Source of the DNA: Selaginella moellendorffii
Lineage: Eukaryota > Streptophyta > Lycopodiopsida > Selaginellales > Selaginellaceae
Reading direction: 5' to 3'
Assembly (NCBI RefSeq): GCF_000143415.4
Contig: NW_003314423.1
Span: 15,158 to 79,157, forward strand
DNA length: 64,000 nt
Positions 1 to 8,396 of this stretch are shown here, in pieces. Numbering within the stretch: the first letter of the stretch is position 1; every line of letters starts with the position of its first letter. The notes below the pieces were generated by a model. The model saw only the letters and a program-made list of their open reading frames with translations. It was not told where the DNA came from and ran no database searches. Position numbers and translations under genes: made by a program.

Positions 1-520
1 CCGCATCCAACGGCCGTGGATGTGAGAGCCGGGGCGCCGGACCGACGGCCACGATGGGCGCTGCAGCGTCTTCCATTGGCACAATCGCATTGTTTTTTCA
101 TTGTTTTTCGCCACCACCCGCGGCTATGGCGGATCGCCGTGCGCATTGCGCTTCATGGACGTCGCGTTCGCCACGCCATCTCGCGCCGGGCGCGCTGGCG
201 ATGGCCGATCTGGCGGCTTGATCACGTAGGGGAGAATATCGCCTGTAGCCTCGCTCCTTCCAGTAGATTCTAGGGTTTTGGGCGATGGCGGGGGAGAGGC
301 GGTCCGAGGTGCTGCGTCGGCGCCGGCCGCGCCCGGCCAATGCTAGGGATTGAGCTGCTAGCTAGGGATTGTGTGTGTGTGGGCGCGCCTCGATCAGCGA
401 GCTCTCTGGCGGGCTCCAAGTTTTCTTCCCAGGAGGGCGATTCTTTTGCATGACAACGCTCACCCGGGCTTCCAGGCGCTGGCAGGAGAAGAGATTCATC
501 GTCGATAGCGTAGCTACAGC
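1..520 (+). promoter_or_regulatory. Upstream region and 5' leader of the SHL/EBS-like gene
   Basis: This GC-rich stretch ends at the start codon at 521. It has no convincing coding region of its own. Several short open stretches overlap on both strands, as expected of GC-rich sequence. A short TG run lies near 369-382. The transcription start cannot be placed from sequence alone, so the division between promoter and leader is unknown. An upstream open frame inside it is listed separately. Confidence 0.4.
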
Positions 521-539
521 ATGGTTAACAAAGGAGTGA
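450..539 (+). promoter_or_regulatory. Overlapping upstream ORF (29 codons plus stop)
   Basis: An ATG at 450 opens a frame that stops with TGA at 537-539. It therefore overlaps the main start at 521 in a different frame. If the leader is unspliced and includes 450, ribosomes starting here would bypass the main start, which would usually lower translation of the BAH-PHD protein. That the frame exists is certain; its use is inference. Confidence 0.4.
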
Positions 540-1508
540 AGAAAGTGCTCGACTCGTACACTATCAAGGGGACCAACAAGACCATCAAAGGTACGTGCTT
601 TCCTCAGTGCATGTAGAGAGGAGAGGCAGCATTCTTCGAGAGGAAAGGCATTGATCCAAGAAATGGATTCTTTGGTTTGCTTTCTTTTGCTTGCAGTTGG
701 AGACGCAGTGTTGATGCGTGCTCAAGATCCCGAGAAGCCGCCATACGTTGCTCGCGTAGAGCAGATCGAGGCGGACACCAAGAACAATGCCAAGGTCCGG
801 GTGAGGTGGTACTACCGGCCCGAGGAATCCATGGGCGGCCGGAGACAGTTCCATGGATTCAAGGAGCTCTTTTTGTCGGACCACTACGACGTCCAGAGTG
901 CCGATACCATCGAAGGCAAGTGCATTGTTCATACTTTCAAGAACTACACCAAGCTGGAGAGTGTGGCATCCGAGGACTACTTTTGCCGGTTCGAGTACAA
1001 GGCGGCCACGGGAGGCTTCACTCCGGATCGAGTCGCAGTGTAAGATTGACAAAGCTCTCACTTTGGATTCTCTATCTTATGCTCTCTTTTTTTGGGTTTG
1101 CGGAAACAGGTACTGCAAGTGCGAGATGCCTTACAACCCGGATGATCTTATGGTGCAGTGTGAGGAGTGCAAAGACTGGTAAGAATCAGTTTCTCTCAAA
1201 TCCAAAAGCCTTGGCAGCCTCCGATGAAAAAAATGGCAGGTTTCATCCATCTTGCATCGGACTCCCAGTGGATCAAGTGAAGAAGATGGAGAGCTACTAC
1301 TGCCCGGATTGCTCTCCGCAAGCACAAGACAAGTCCAAGCCCACGGGTCACAAGGTGTCGTCCTCTAAGCCGAAGCTCCCGCAGAAAGTTTCGCCTCCGC
1401 AAGAACTTAAGGTACTAAGCTACACGAGAGTGGAAAAAAAAAACTACCTTTTTCTATTTGAAGTGATTGATTTACCTGCAGGTGGATCCAAAGCGGCGAA
1501 AGAAGTAA
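521..1508 (+). CDS. SHL/EBS-like: SHL/EBS-like BAH-PHD chromatin reader, five exons
   Basis: The exons I infer are 521-590, 697-1039, 1110-1178, 1240-1411 and 1482-1508. All introns are GT/AG and 61-106 nt long. The spliced frame is 681 nt and encodes 226 residues, matching the usual length of plant SHL and EBS proteins. A BAH domain runs from about residue 23 to 138, beginning [24 protein letters not shown] finger follows at about 139-186, with the Cys4-His-Cys3 pattern from [20 protein letters not shown] to YYCPDC. The tail is basic (KRRKK) and probably nuclear-targeting. In Arabidopsis, these proteins read H3K27me3 through the BAH and H3K4me2/3 through the PHD, and repress flowering. The role in this plant is inferred from the family. 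The small introns suit a Selaginella genome. Confidence 0.92.
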
Positions 1509-3293
1509 TGGCAAGAAGCCTTGGCAGCAGCAGTGGGATGAGTAAAACAGAAAAAACACTTATTTTACTGAGAGCACAGTGTTGTGGCCACGGCAAAAGC
1601 TCAAGTGGCTGAGAGAGGGAGAGAGAGAGAGGAGATGTAAAGCCTCTAGCGAGAAGGGGAAGTGACTTGTCTCTGTTGTGTAAGATCATTGCGGGAAGGT
1701 GTAAGATCATCTCGAATCTCTGTTATAATCTATAATCAAAGTCACTATTATGGAGAAAGTTTTCTTCTGTTGGTTCAACGGTCTCCTCGTTTTTCGGTAG
1801 AACTTACATCTTCCTCGTTTTCCGGAGAAGTGAAGAGAAAATAGCTAGTTTCACGGAACAGCAAAGAAACTCACGCTTTGATCACTGGAAGCATGCTCTA
1901 AGTTTGAGGCAACGTTTTGATGCTTCCTTCGTCGCGAATCTCACTTCCAACAAGAGCTTTCAATCCTACAAACGCAAACTCCACGACATTTGCGGCGAGC
2001 CAGATGATCTTTCGCAAACCGAGAGCTAACTTTCTAGCTCCTCGCGAAAAGAAAGAAGCTTGCCATGTTTTGCGAGGAGCTAGAGGGTGGTGTTGTGACC
2101 TCTTATGCCGAGTGTGGCCGAGCAGCAAACTAACTCACGATTTTATCACACCCCCAAAGTTTAGGAACAACGATTCGACGCTTTCTTCGTCGCCACATTC
2201 ACCTCCAACAAGAGCTTTCAATAATCATACAAAGCGCGAACTCCACGACATTGTTGTTTACTCGCGGTGATCCAGATGGTCTTTCGCAAAACCTTACAAA
2301 GCCACGATTCAAGCTATCGAAAGCGAAAGCTCTTCACAGATCATTTTCTGTTTTCGAATGTCAAAACGTACTTTGAGAGTGTTCGACACCACTGTTTTCT
2401 CTTCTTTTATTTTACTCGCTCTGTTGACAATTTGCCTCCTCATCCACTAGAGCCATATTCTATTCGATTTGATCGCGAGAATATAATCAAAGCCGCTGGT
2501 CTTTCCTTCCAGCCTCGATCGAAGACTCTCAGTTGTGTCAGTGCGACTCTTTCGAAACAAAGAAAAAAACACACAGGATATGATCCTACACACAAGATGA
2601 CGAGGAATTCACAACATCGGGAGCACAGTAGTGCTACTGGTTGGTTTTGTTTGGTGGTTTGGACTCCAGCGAATCGTGAATTGGTGGCCGCGCACACGCA
2701 AAATCTCTTTTTTTTTTTTGGTCTTTTTCTTCCGTGCTCCTTGTCAACATTCTTGGGCTTGATCTCGCTCGCATCAGCGTATATTTCCACTGTACCGGCG
2801 AGCCAGCTCGAATCGGCCCACCACAAATCCGAATGGTCACCGCCAACTTCCAAATCTCCCAGAGTTTCTCTTTCCTCCCCGGTTTTTTTTTTCTTTTTTT
2901 TTCATTTTTGCTCTCTTTTCTTTGGTTTTCCTTGAGGATAAAATCCTTGACTTCATGCCTCGCTTTTGTTCCAATAATGCAGAGATGTCCGCACTTTATT
3001 GACAAAAATGTGCACTCGGCGATGAGCGCAGAGTTACTCGCGGCTCGCCCGCCCGAAAAAAAGAAAAAGAGAGATTTTTAAAGAAAATCTAGGCGTGAAG
3101 ATTTGGAAGACGGAAAAAAAACAAAAAAAGAACAAGCTGCGTGTTGATCTTGCAATCCGGGAGGAAAGCGAAAGCTGAAATGACCCTTCGACTTTTAAAG
3201 CTTTTGTGTTCCTGGGGAAGAAGCAAACGAGGTCAAGTTGAGAGGAGCTCACCGACGGGTGGATCAATGTCTAGAACTAGATAAGTTTCACGC
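1509..3293. other. Intergenic region, no supported gene
   Basis: This is the spacer between the BAH-PHD gene and the RING gene. It starts with the probable 3' UTR, including a GA-rich run at about 1614-1636. It then holds two diverged direct repeats (listed separately) and T- or A-homopolymer tracts near 2700-2720, 2880-2910 and 3057-3130. The open frames here are short, overlap each other on both strands and resemble nothing I recognise. Confidence 0.5.
1915..2290 (+). repeat. Two diverged direct repeats of about 110 bp
   Basis: The segment at about 1915-2022 recurs at about 2173-2290 in the same orientation. Shared words include CAACAAGAGCTTTCAAT, CTCCACGACATT and TCTTTCGCAAA. Small insertions separate the two copies. 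The origin is unknown; it could be a local duplication or a fragment of a dispersed repeat. Confidence 0.7.
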
Positions 3294-3420
3294 CCACAAA
3301 GCTCTTCGCATGGCTCGCAAGATCCTCCGCGCTTCCTAGGAGATAAGCTTCCCCAAGAGCTCGCTACATCCACAAAGTTCTTGGCATGGCTCGCAAGATC
3401 CTCAGCACTTCACCTCCACC
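3294..3420 (+). repeat. 76-bp-spaced duplication of the RING gene start, creating a uORF
   Basis: The sequence around the main start at 3386 is repeated 76 bp upstream. ATGGCTCGCAAGATCCTC occurs at 3310 and again at 3386, each preceded by a close match to CACAAAGTTCTTGGC. The upstream copy reads nine codons (MARKILRAS) and stops with TAG at 3337-3339. It is thus a nearly exact decoy of the true N-terminus and would act as an upstream ORF if transcribed. Confidence 0.75.
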
Positions 3421-4075
3421 GGAGGACTCGCGGAGCCCGCTCCACATCTCCTCGTACAGCCTCCCATCCGGCTCCCGGATCCCCAAGGTGATGATCGCGG
3501 TGGTGGCGGGATTCGTGCTCACCACCGCCATCATCTATTACACTTGCAAGTGGGTCTTCCGCAAGAAGTGCCCCGACGCCACCGACGCCACCGCCGCCGC
3601 CTCCGGCGCCCCTCCGCCACAGCCGGACTCGCTCGAGGAGCTCCAGGCCCGGGTCACCAAGAGCCTGGCGCAGCGCCTGGGCAGCAAGATCGCCACGGCC
3701 ATCCCGACGGTGAGCTACGCGGAGCTGGCGGAGTTCCGCGCCAGGGGCGATCCCAGCGGTGGCGCCGCCGCCGCGGAGGCGGAGGCTTGCGCGGTCTGCC
3801 TCACGGACTTCTCCAAGAACCCGGCGGGGACCAAGATCAAGATCCTGCCCAAGTGCGCGCACGCATTCCACTGTAGCTGCATCGATCTGTGGCTCATGAC
3901 CCACGCCTCGTGCCCGATCTGCCGCGCCAGCTTGTTCGTAGCGCTGGCGGACCTAAATGCCTGGGCCTCTCGCGGCGGCGCCTCCTCTTCCCCAACGCCG
4001 CCGCCGCCGCCTCCAATCGAGCATCGTCCTCCTCTTCCGCCCGAGCGCCGCCCCGAGGATCAAGGAGGCGTGTGA
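3386..4075 (+). CDS. ATL-like membrane-anchored RING-H2 E3 ubiquitin ligase
   Basis: This is an intron-less 229-residue protein. A hydrophobic segment at about residues 34-53 (VMIAVVAGFVLTTAIIYYTC) is followed by basic WVFRKK, which suits a single membrane anchor. The RING-H2 finger spans residues 135-179. Its ligands are C135, C138, C157, H159, H162, C165, C176 and C179, with W169 at the usual E2-contact position. Family members transfer ubiquitin from an E2 to membrane or secretory-pathway substrates and are often stress-induced. The stretch before the finger (about 93-116) is only weakly like the GLD region of ATLs. The tail is proline-rich. The gene ends 38 bp from the stop of the convergent PPR gene. 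The substrate is unknown. Confidence 0.9.
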   Translation: MARKILSTSPPPEDSRSPLHISSYSLPSGSRIPKVMIAVVAGFVLTTAIIYYTCKWVFRKKCPDATDATAAASGAPPPQPDSLEELQARVTKSLAQRLGSKIATAIPTVSYAELAEFRARGDPSGGAAAAEAEACAVCLTDFSKNPAGTKIKILPKCAHAFHCSCIDLWLMTHASCPICRASLFVALADLNAWASRGGASSSPTPPPPPPIEHRPPLPPERRPEDQGGV

Positions 4076-4113
4076 TAGTGTCCGAGAATCCCTAGATCTG
4101 TGAGGATTGGCTT

Positions 4114-5796
4114 TCACCCGTGTTCCCCGGCATCGAGACAGAGCATGTTGGAGACCAGGATATGGGATGCCGGGGAATCTCCAGCATTCCAGGATCCAGT
4201 GGCGGCGGCGGCGATGGCGGCGGCACGGGAGCCCAGCTGGAGCTCGCCGTGGATTCCACACGCCGCCAGTAGCGTCTTGGCGGTGGTGGAATCGGGCACG
4301 AAGGGCATTGCGCCCATGAGCTCGAGCGCGCGGTCCGTGTGGCCGGCCTTGCCCAGCGCCGCGATCACGCAGTTGTAGTGCTCGATCGTGGCGGCGATCT
4401 GGTGGTCCGAGATCATGGATTGGAAGAAGAATCGCGCCTCGCGCAGGGATCCGTGGTGGATGCAAGCGCCGAGAATTGCGGTGAAGGTGAGGTCGTCGGC
4501 AATTGCGCCACCCTCGAGCTCCATCACGCGTGCGCGGTGGAAGCTCGCGGCGGGCAGCCCCGCGTTCGCGTAAGCGGCGATCGCGGCCGTCCATGAGATG
4601 GAATTCCGCTCCGGAATGGACTGGAAAAGAGACTCGGCAGCCGCCGGATCCCCCGAGCGGGCATACGCTGCAAGAACAGAGTTCCAGCACGAAAGACTGC
4701 TCTGCGGCATTCGATCAAGCACAGATCTCGCAAGAAGTGGACAGTTGTTGTCGGAGTATGCCGCGCCGATTGCGTTCCATGACACAGCGTTTCTGCAGCA
4801 CATCGATTGAAAGATCTCTTGCGCTTTCTGGATTTGCCCTCTCTGGGCATGAGCCGTAATCAGCGACGTCCACGAGATCGTATCTTTCGCAGGCATTCTC
4901 TCAAGAACTGCTGTGGCCGAGGACAACATCCCGTTTTCTATGTAGACATGAAGAATTGCGTTCCAGGAGACGATGTTCCTTTGCGGCATCTCATCGAAGA
5001 CTTTCTTCCCATGAACCACATCTCCGCCAGCGGCAAAGGTGGCAAGAAGCGCAGTTGAGGAGCAGATATTGTTCTTGGGAATCATCCGGCACAGAGCCTT
5101 TGCAAGATCAATTTCAGAGCACTGCGAGCACGCAGCGATCATCGAACACCATGACACGTCGCTCTTTTCTGGCATCAAATCAAACACCCTTTTGGCGCCG
5201 ACTATATGCCCAGATTGGGCATACGCAGTCACCACAGCCGTCCACGCCACCACATTCCATGCGGGCATTTTCTCCAGAACGTCCCAAGCGCCATCTCCTG
5301 CGTACGATGAAATCATGGCCGTCCACGCGACTACATCCCTTCCAGACATTCCGGCATAGAACAATCTCCTCGCGCAAAGGAACCGGCCGTGCTTCACATA
5401 GGCTTGGATCAAGCTTGTGACTGCAATGGGATTGCTCTCCGGAATTCTTTCTAGAATGGCAGTGGCATCGTCTATGAGACCGTGTTGGGCGCAGCACTGA
5501 ACCACCGACGCCCACGAGACCGAGTCGGTCTCGGGCATCTTCTCGAAGGTAGTCCGAGCTTCTTGTGGACGCCCAGACTGGGCATATGCAGCAATCAGCA
5601 AGTTCCAGGAGAAAACGTTTCGATTGTTTCGTCCGTGGAAGATGAACTCTCCAGCTTCTAAATCACCACACCTCACAAACATCTGGATGAGGAGATTGTG
5701 CAAGTAAGTGTTCTTGCTGTGGACAATGGCATTGTAAATCTGCCAACCTTGATTGATATCTATACACTTTCTTATCAAGCTCGCAAACTTTTGCAT
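4114..5796 (-). CDS. PPR protein, PLS/S-type repeats with E-like tail, no DYW domain
   Basis: This is an intron-less 560-residue protein. I start it at the ATG at 5796-5794, because the codon just upstream in frame is GTG. Nearly the whole length is PPR repeats of about 31 residues with the pattern VVAWTAVVTAYAQSGH followed by a FDLMPE-like turn. I judge about 14 repeats. The C-terminus (LLAACGIHGELQLGS onward) resembles a short E motif, and there is no DYW deaminase domain. Family members bind single-stranded RNA in plastids or mitochondria and direct C-to-U editing or other processing; E-class proteins recruit a deaminase in trans. A targeting peptide is not obvious. The stop lies 38 bp from the convergent RING gene. 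Target RNA and organelle are unknown. Confidence 0.9.
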   Translation of the reverse strand: MQKFASLIRKCIDINQGWQIYNAIVHSKNTYLHNLLIQMFVRCGDLEAGEFIFHGRNNRNVFSWNLLIAAYAQSGRPQEARTTFEKMPETDSVSWASVVQCCAQHGLIDDATAILERIPESNPIAVTSLIQAYVKHGRFLCARRLFYAGMSGRDVVAWTAMISSYAGDGAWDVLEKMPAWNVVAWTAVVTAYAQSGHIVGAKRVFDLMPEKSDVSWCSMIAACSQCSEIDLAKALCRMIPKNNICSSTALLATFAAGGDVVHGKKVFDEMPQRNIVSWNAILHVYIENGMLSSATAVLERMPAKDTISWTSLITAHAQRGQIQKAQEIFQSMCCRNAVSWNAIGAAYSDNNCPLLARSVLDRMPQSSLSCWNSVLAAYARSGDPAAAESLFQSIPERNSISWTAAIAAYANAGLPAASFHRARVMELEGGAIADDLTFTAILGACIHHGSLREARFFFQSMISDHQIAATIEHYNCVIAALGKAGHTDRALELMGAMPFVPDSTTAKTLLAACGIHGELQLGSRAAAIAAAATGSWNAGDSPASHILVSNMLCLDAGEHG

Positions 5797-5845
5797 CACA
5801 TTCTTGTGACAAGAGCTTTGTGTCTAGACTTTAATCTCTATGGTT

Positions 5846-8005
5846 CTAGTTTGCGACATCAAAGTGATCGTCCCAAGCGCTCTCATTGTTTGCAAAGCTT
5901 TTGTGGAGATCAAAAGCCCAGGTGTTTGAAAGCAACACGTAAGAAGACGTGAGCCCCGCATCGATGGTGAAAACTCTCCTCGCAGCGGCCTGGCCGAGTT
6001 TGATCTCCCCTTGCATCGAGCAAGCGCCGAGAAAGCTTGTCCATGGAGCAGTGTGGCTTTGCTCGGGCATCCGGCGGAGCAGCTCCCCGGCCTCCTCCAG
6101 CCGCCCTACCCGACACAGAGAATCGATCACACACCCGTAGTGGCTGCGTAGTCTTGGGAGGCCGCGCTCGCCGAGAGACGCAAAATGGTGCCAAGCCTCG
6201 TCCAGCCTCCCGGCATGGCTGCAAGCAAAAATTACTGCCAAGATGGTCACCTCGTCCGGCCTATCACCCTCGAGTTCCATCAGCGAGAAGAGCTCCAGCG
6301 CCTCCGGGGAAGCGCCGTTCTGCGCATTCCCAGCGACGATTGCGTTCCAAGACATCACGCTCTTGCACGGCATTTGCAAGAACAGCTCCTTCGCTTCGTG
6401 GAGCTGCCCGTTTTGGGCATATCCGGCAACGATGGCGTTCCACGAAACCAGATCCTTCTCTGGCAATCCATCAAACAATGCCCGAGCTTCGTCCATATAC
6501 CCGTTTTGAACATACAGAGAGATCATCGCGTTCAAAGACACAATGTTCCACTGCGCCATCTTTTGGAACATTTCGAACGAAATCTCCATGTTTCTGTGCT
6601 GGCCATACGACGCCGCCAGCGTCGTCCACACAACCACGCCTCTCCCGCTCATGGAATCAAAAAGCATCTTAGATTCCTCAAAATGCCCGGCTTGGGCATA
6701 TGCTGCGATTATGAAACCCCAAGATATTGTATCTGCCTCAAGCAAGCGATCAAAGAGCTGTCTAGTCTCGGAAAACTCACCACGGATCGCGTACGCTTCC
6801 ATCATCACATTGAACGAGACGACGTCATGTTGGGGCATCATCTCGAAGAGCTTCCTCCCGGCATCCAAATCCCGCCTCGCGCTAAATCCCGACACCAGCA
6901 TCGTCCACACAACAATGTCGCGATCGGGGATCGCCCAAAACAGCCTCACCGCGTCGCCCATCTCGCTCAACTTCACGAGACCGGAGAGCATCGTGGACCA
7001 GGTGACGGAATTCGAGTGAGGCATGAGGTGAAACACGGATCCGGCGTCCTCGATCCTCGAGTTTTGGACGCACGCCGACAGCATCATCCCCCAGGCGACG
7101 ACATCCTTGAACGGCAAGAGATCAAAGAGCTCTCTCGCTCGCCCAAATTGCCCGCTTCGTGAGTAACCATCGAAGAGAGCGCCCCAAGAGAAAACGTTCC
7201 TCTCCGGCATCGCGTCAAAGCACTGGTGGGCAAAATCCAGGTCTCCGGAGGATGCAAATGCTCCGATCAGGACGTTCCATGTCACCTCGTTTCTCGCCGG
7301 CATGGAATCAAACAATCGACGCGCTTGGAAAAGATGCCCAGACCGGGCATATGCCGTTAGCATGGCTGTCCAGGACACCACGCTTCTCTGGGGCATCTTG
7401 GAGAATAATTTACTCGTATCTTCAAGTTTTCCGTTGTTAGAGAACCCAACTAAGATCGAGGTCCACGAGTAAACGTTTCTCTGATCCATGGATTGAAACA
7501 ACGCGAGCGCCTTGATCAGATCTCTGCTTGCGGCAAATGCATGGATCATGATGTTCTGCGCAATTGCATCCGCGTAAGGCATAGAATCGAAGAGGCTTCT
7601 CACGTCGTGGAAATGACCAGATTGAGAGCAAGCGCTGAGGAGCGTCGTGTAAGCCACGAGATTTTGTTCGGGCATTTTGTCAAATATCTGTTTGGCCTGC
7701 AGCAAATGCCCGTTTCGGGCAAATGCCGCAAGCAGGAAGTTCCACGAGAACTGGCTCGTGCTGCCGCGGAGGGCGTTGAAAACCGCGAGAGCATCGCCAG
7801 GCGCGCCGCATCTCCCATACATTTCCACCAGACGATTGGCGAGAAATGTGCTGCAGGATTGGCTGCTGGATTGGATGAGCCTGTGGATCTTGCGCCCCAC
7901 GGCCAGGTCCCGTGCCGCCCCACACGATTTGATGAGCTCGGCGTAGTAGCCAGTAAGATCGTCCGCCTGACCTTTGGAGCGCTTGGAGGACCGAGCCAGT
8001 GACAT
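5846..8005 (-). CDS. PPR protein, 719 residues, E-like tail
   Basis: This intron-less gene starts at the ATG at 8005. After a basic, Ser/Arg-rich N-terminus (MSLARSSKRSKGQ), which may be part of an organelle-targeting signal, about 19 repeats of 31-35 residues follow. Typical units read VVSWTAMLTAYARSGH and SWNAIVAGYAQNGQ. The end (PWTSFLGACSMQGEIKLGQ, then SSYVLLSNTWAF) is an E-type motif; no DYW domain follows. The stop codon is only 49 bp from the start of the next PPR gene on the same strand, so the two might share a transcript, though plant nuclear genes usually do not. It is divergent from the next PPR gene across a 391-bp spacer. Function in organelle RNA processing is inferred from the family. 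Confidence 0.92.
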   Translation of the reverse strand: MSLARSSKRSKGQADDLTGYYAELIKSCGAARDLAVGRKIHRLIQSSSQSCSTFLANRLVEMYGRCGAPGDALAVFNALRGSTSQFSWNFLLAAFARNGHLLQAKQIFDKMPEQNLVAYTTLLSACSQSGHFHDVRSLFDSMPYADAIAQNIMIHAFAASRDLIKALALFQSMDQRNVYSWTSILVGFSNNGKLEDTSKLFSKMPQRSVVSWTAMLTAYARSGHLFQARRLFDSMPARNEVTWNVLIGAFASSGDLDFAHQCFDAMPERNVFSWGALFDGYSRSGQFGRARELFDLLPFKDVVAWGMMLSACVQNSRIEDAGSVFHLMPHSNSVTWSTMLSGLVKLSEMGDAVRLFWAIPDRDIVVWTMLVSGFSARRDLDAGRKLFEMMPQHDVVSFNVMMEAYAIRGEFSETRQLFDRLLEADTISWGFIIAAYAQAGHFEESKMLFDSMSGRGVVVWTTLAASYGQHRNMEISFEMFQKMAQWNIVSLNAMISLYVQNGYMDEARALFDGLPEKDLVSWNAIVAGYAQNGQLHEAKELFLQMPCKSVMSWNAIVAGNAQNGASPEALELFSLMELEGDRPDEVTILAVIFACSHAGRLDEAWHHFASLGERGLPRLRSHYGCVIDSLCRVGRLEEAGELLRRMPEQSHTAPWTSFLGACSMQGEIKLGQAAARRVFTIDAGLTSSYVLLSNTWAFDLHKSFANNESAWDDHFDVAN

Positions 8006-8396
8006 TCTCGGGTCTCCTCCATGACTTTCAATACTTCATCATCCCTAACAGTTTTACTGGAGTCTAATGAGTCAGTCCCTGAAGTAAAGTGCCAGCTTTT
8101 GTGAATGACCGCCACGACTTTCGTCCGTAAAAGAGAAAAGAGAAAAGTGATGGCTGAGCTATTTTGCTCTTTGCTGTATGTGGAGCATCTCATTGTACAA
8201 CAAGGACTTTGAAGATTCCAAAGGTGTTTGTCGTGATGCAAGGTCTGACGGTTGACGGCCTCTAAATATATTAAAAAAGCATCCAAAAAGAGTTGATGAG
8301 AAGTCACATTGGCTTAAATAGCGAGTGACACAAACTCCTTGCTCTAGAACTGTTGTTCTAGTGAAGTTCCAAGGTTTTCATGGCTACTTGTGATCG
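8006..8396. promoter_or_regulatory. 391-bp shared spacer between divergent PPR genes, with a uORF at 8380-8400
   Basis: This spacer must carry the promoters of both divergent PPR genes. The 22-nt run starting GTGATGGCTGAGCTATTTT at 8147 also occurs at 61715 and in both arms of a hairpin at 58461-58571. The segment at about 8221-8257 recurs in inverted orientation at about 61781-61823. A six-codon uORF (MATCDR) runs 8380-8400; its stop overlaps the PPR start as ATGA. The same ATGA junction survives in the decayed copy near 53670-53690. Confidence 0.6.

Noticed and set aside
4503-7162. Long plus-strand frames opposite the PPR genes
   Set aside because: They are complements of PPR repeats; the minus strand shows the clear 31-residue motif.
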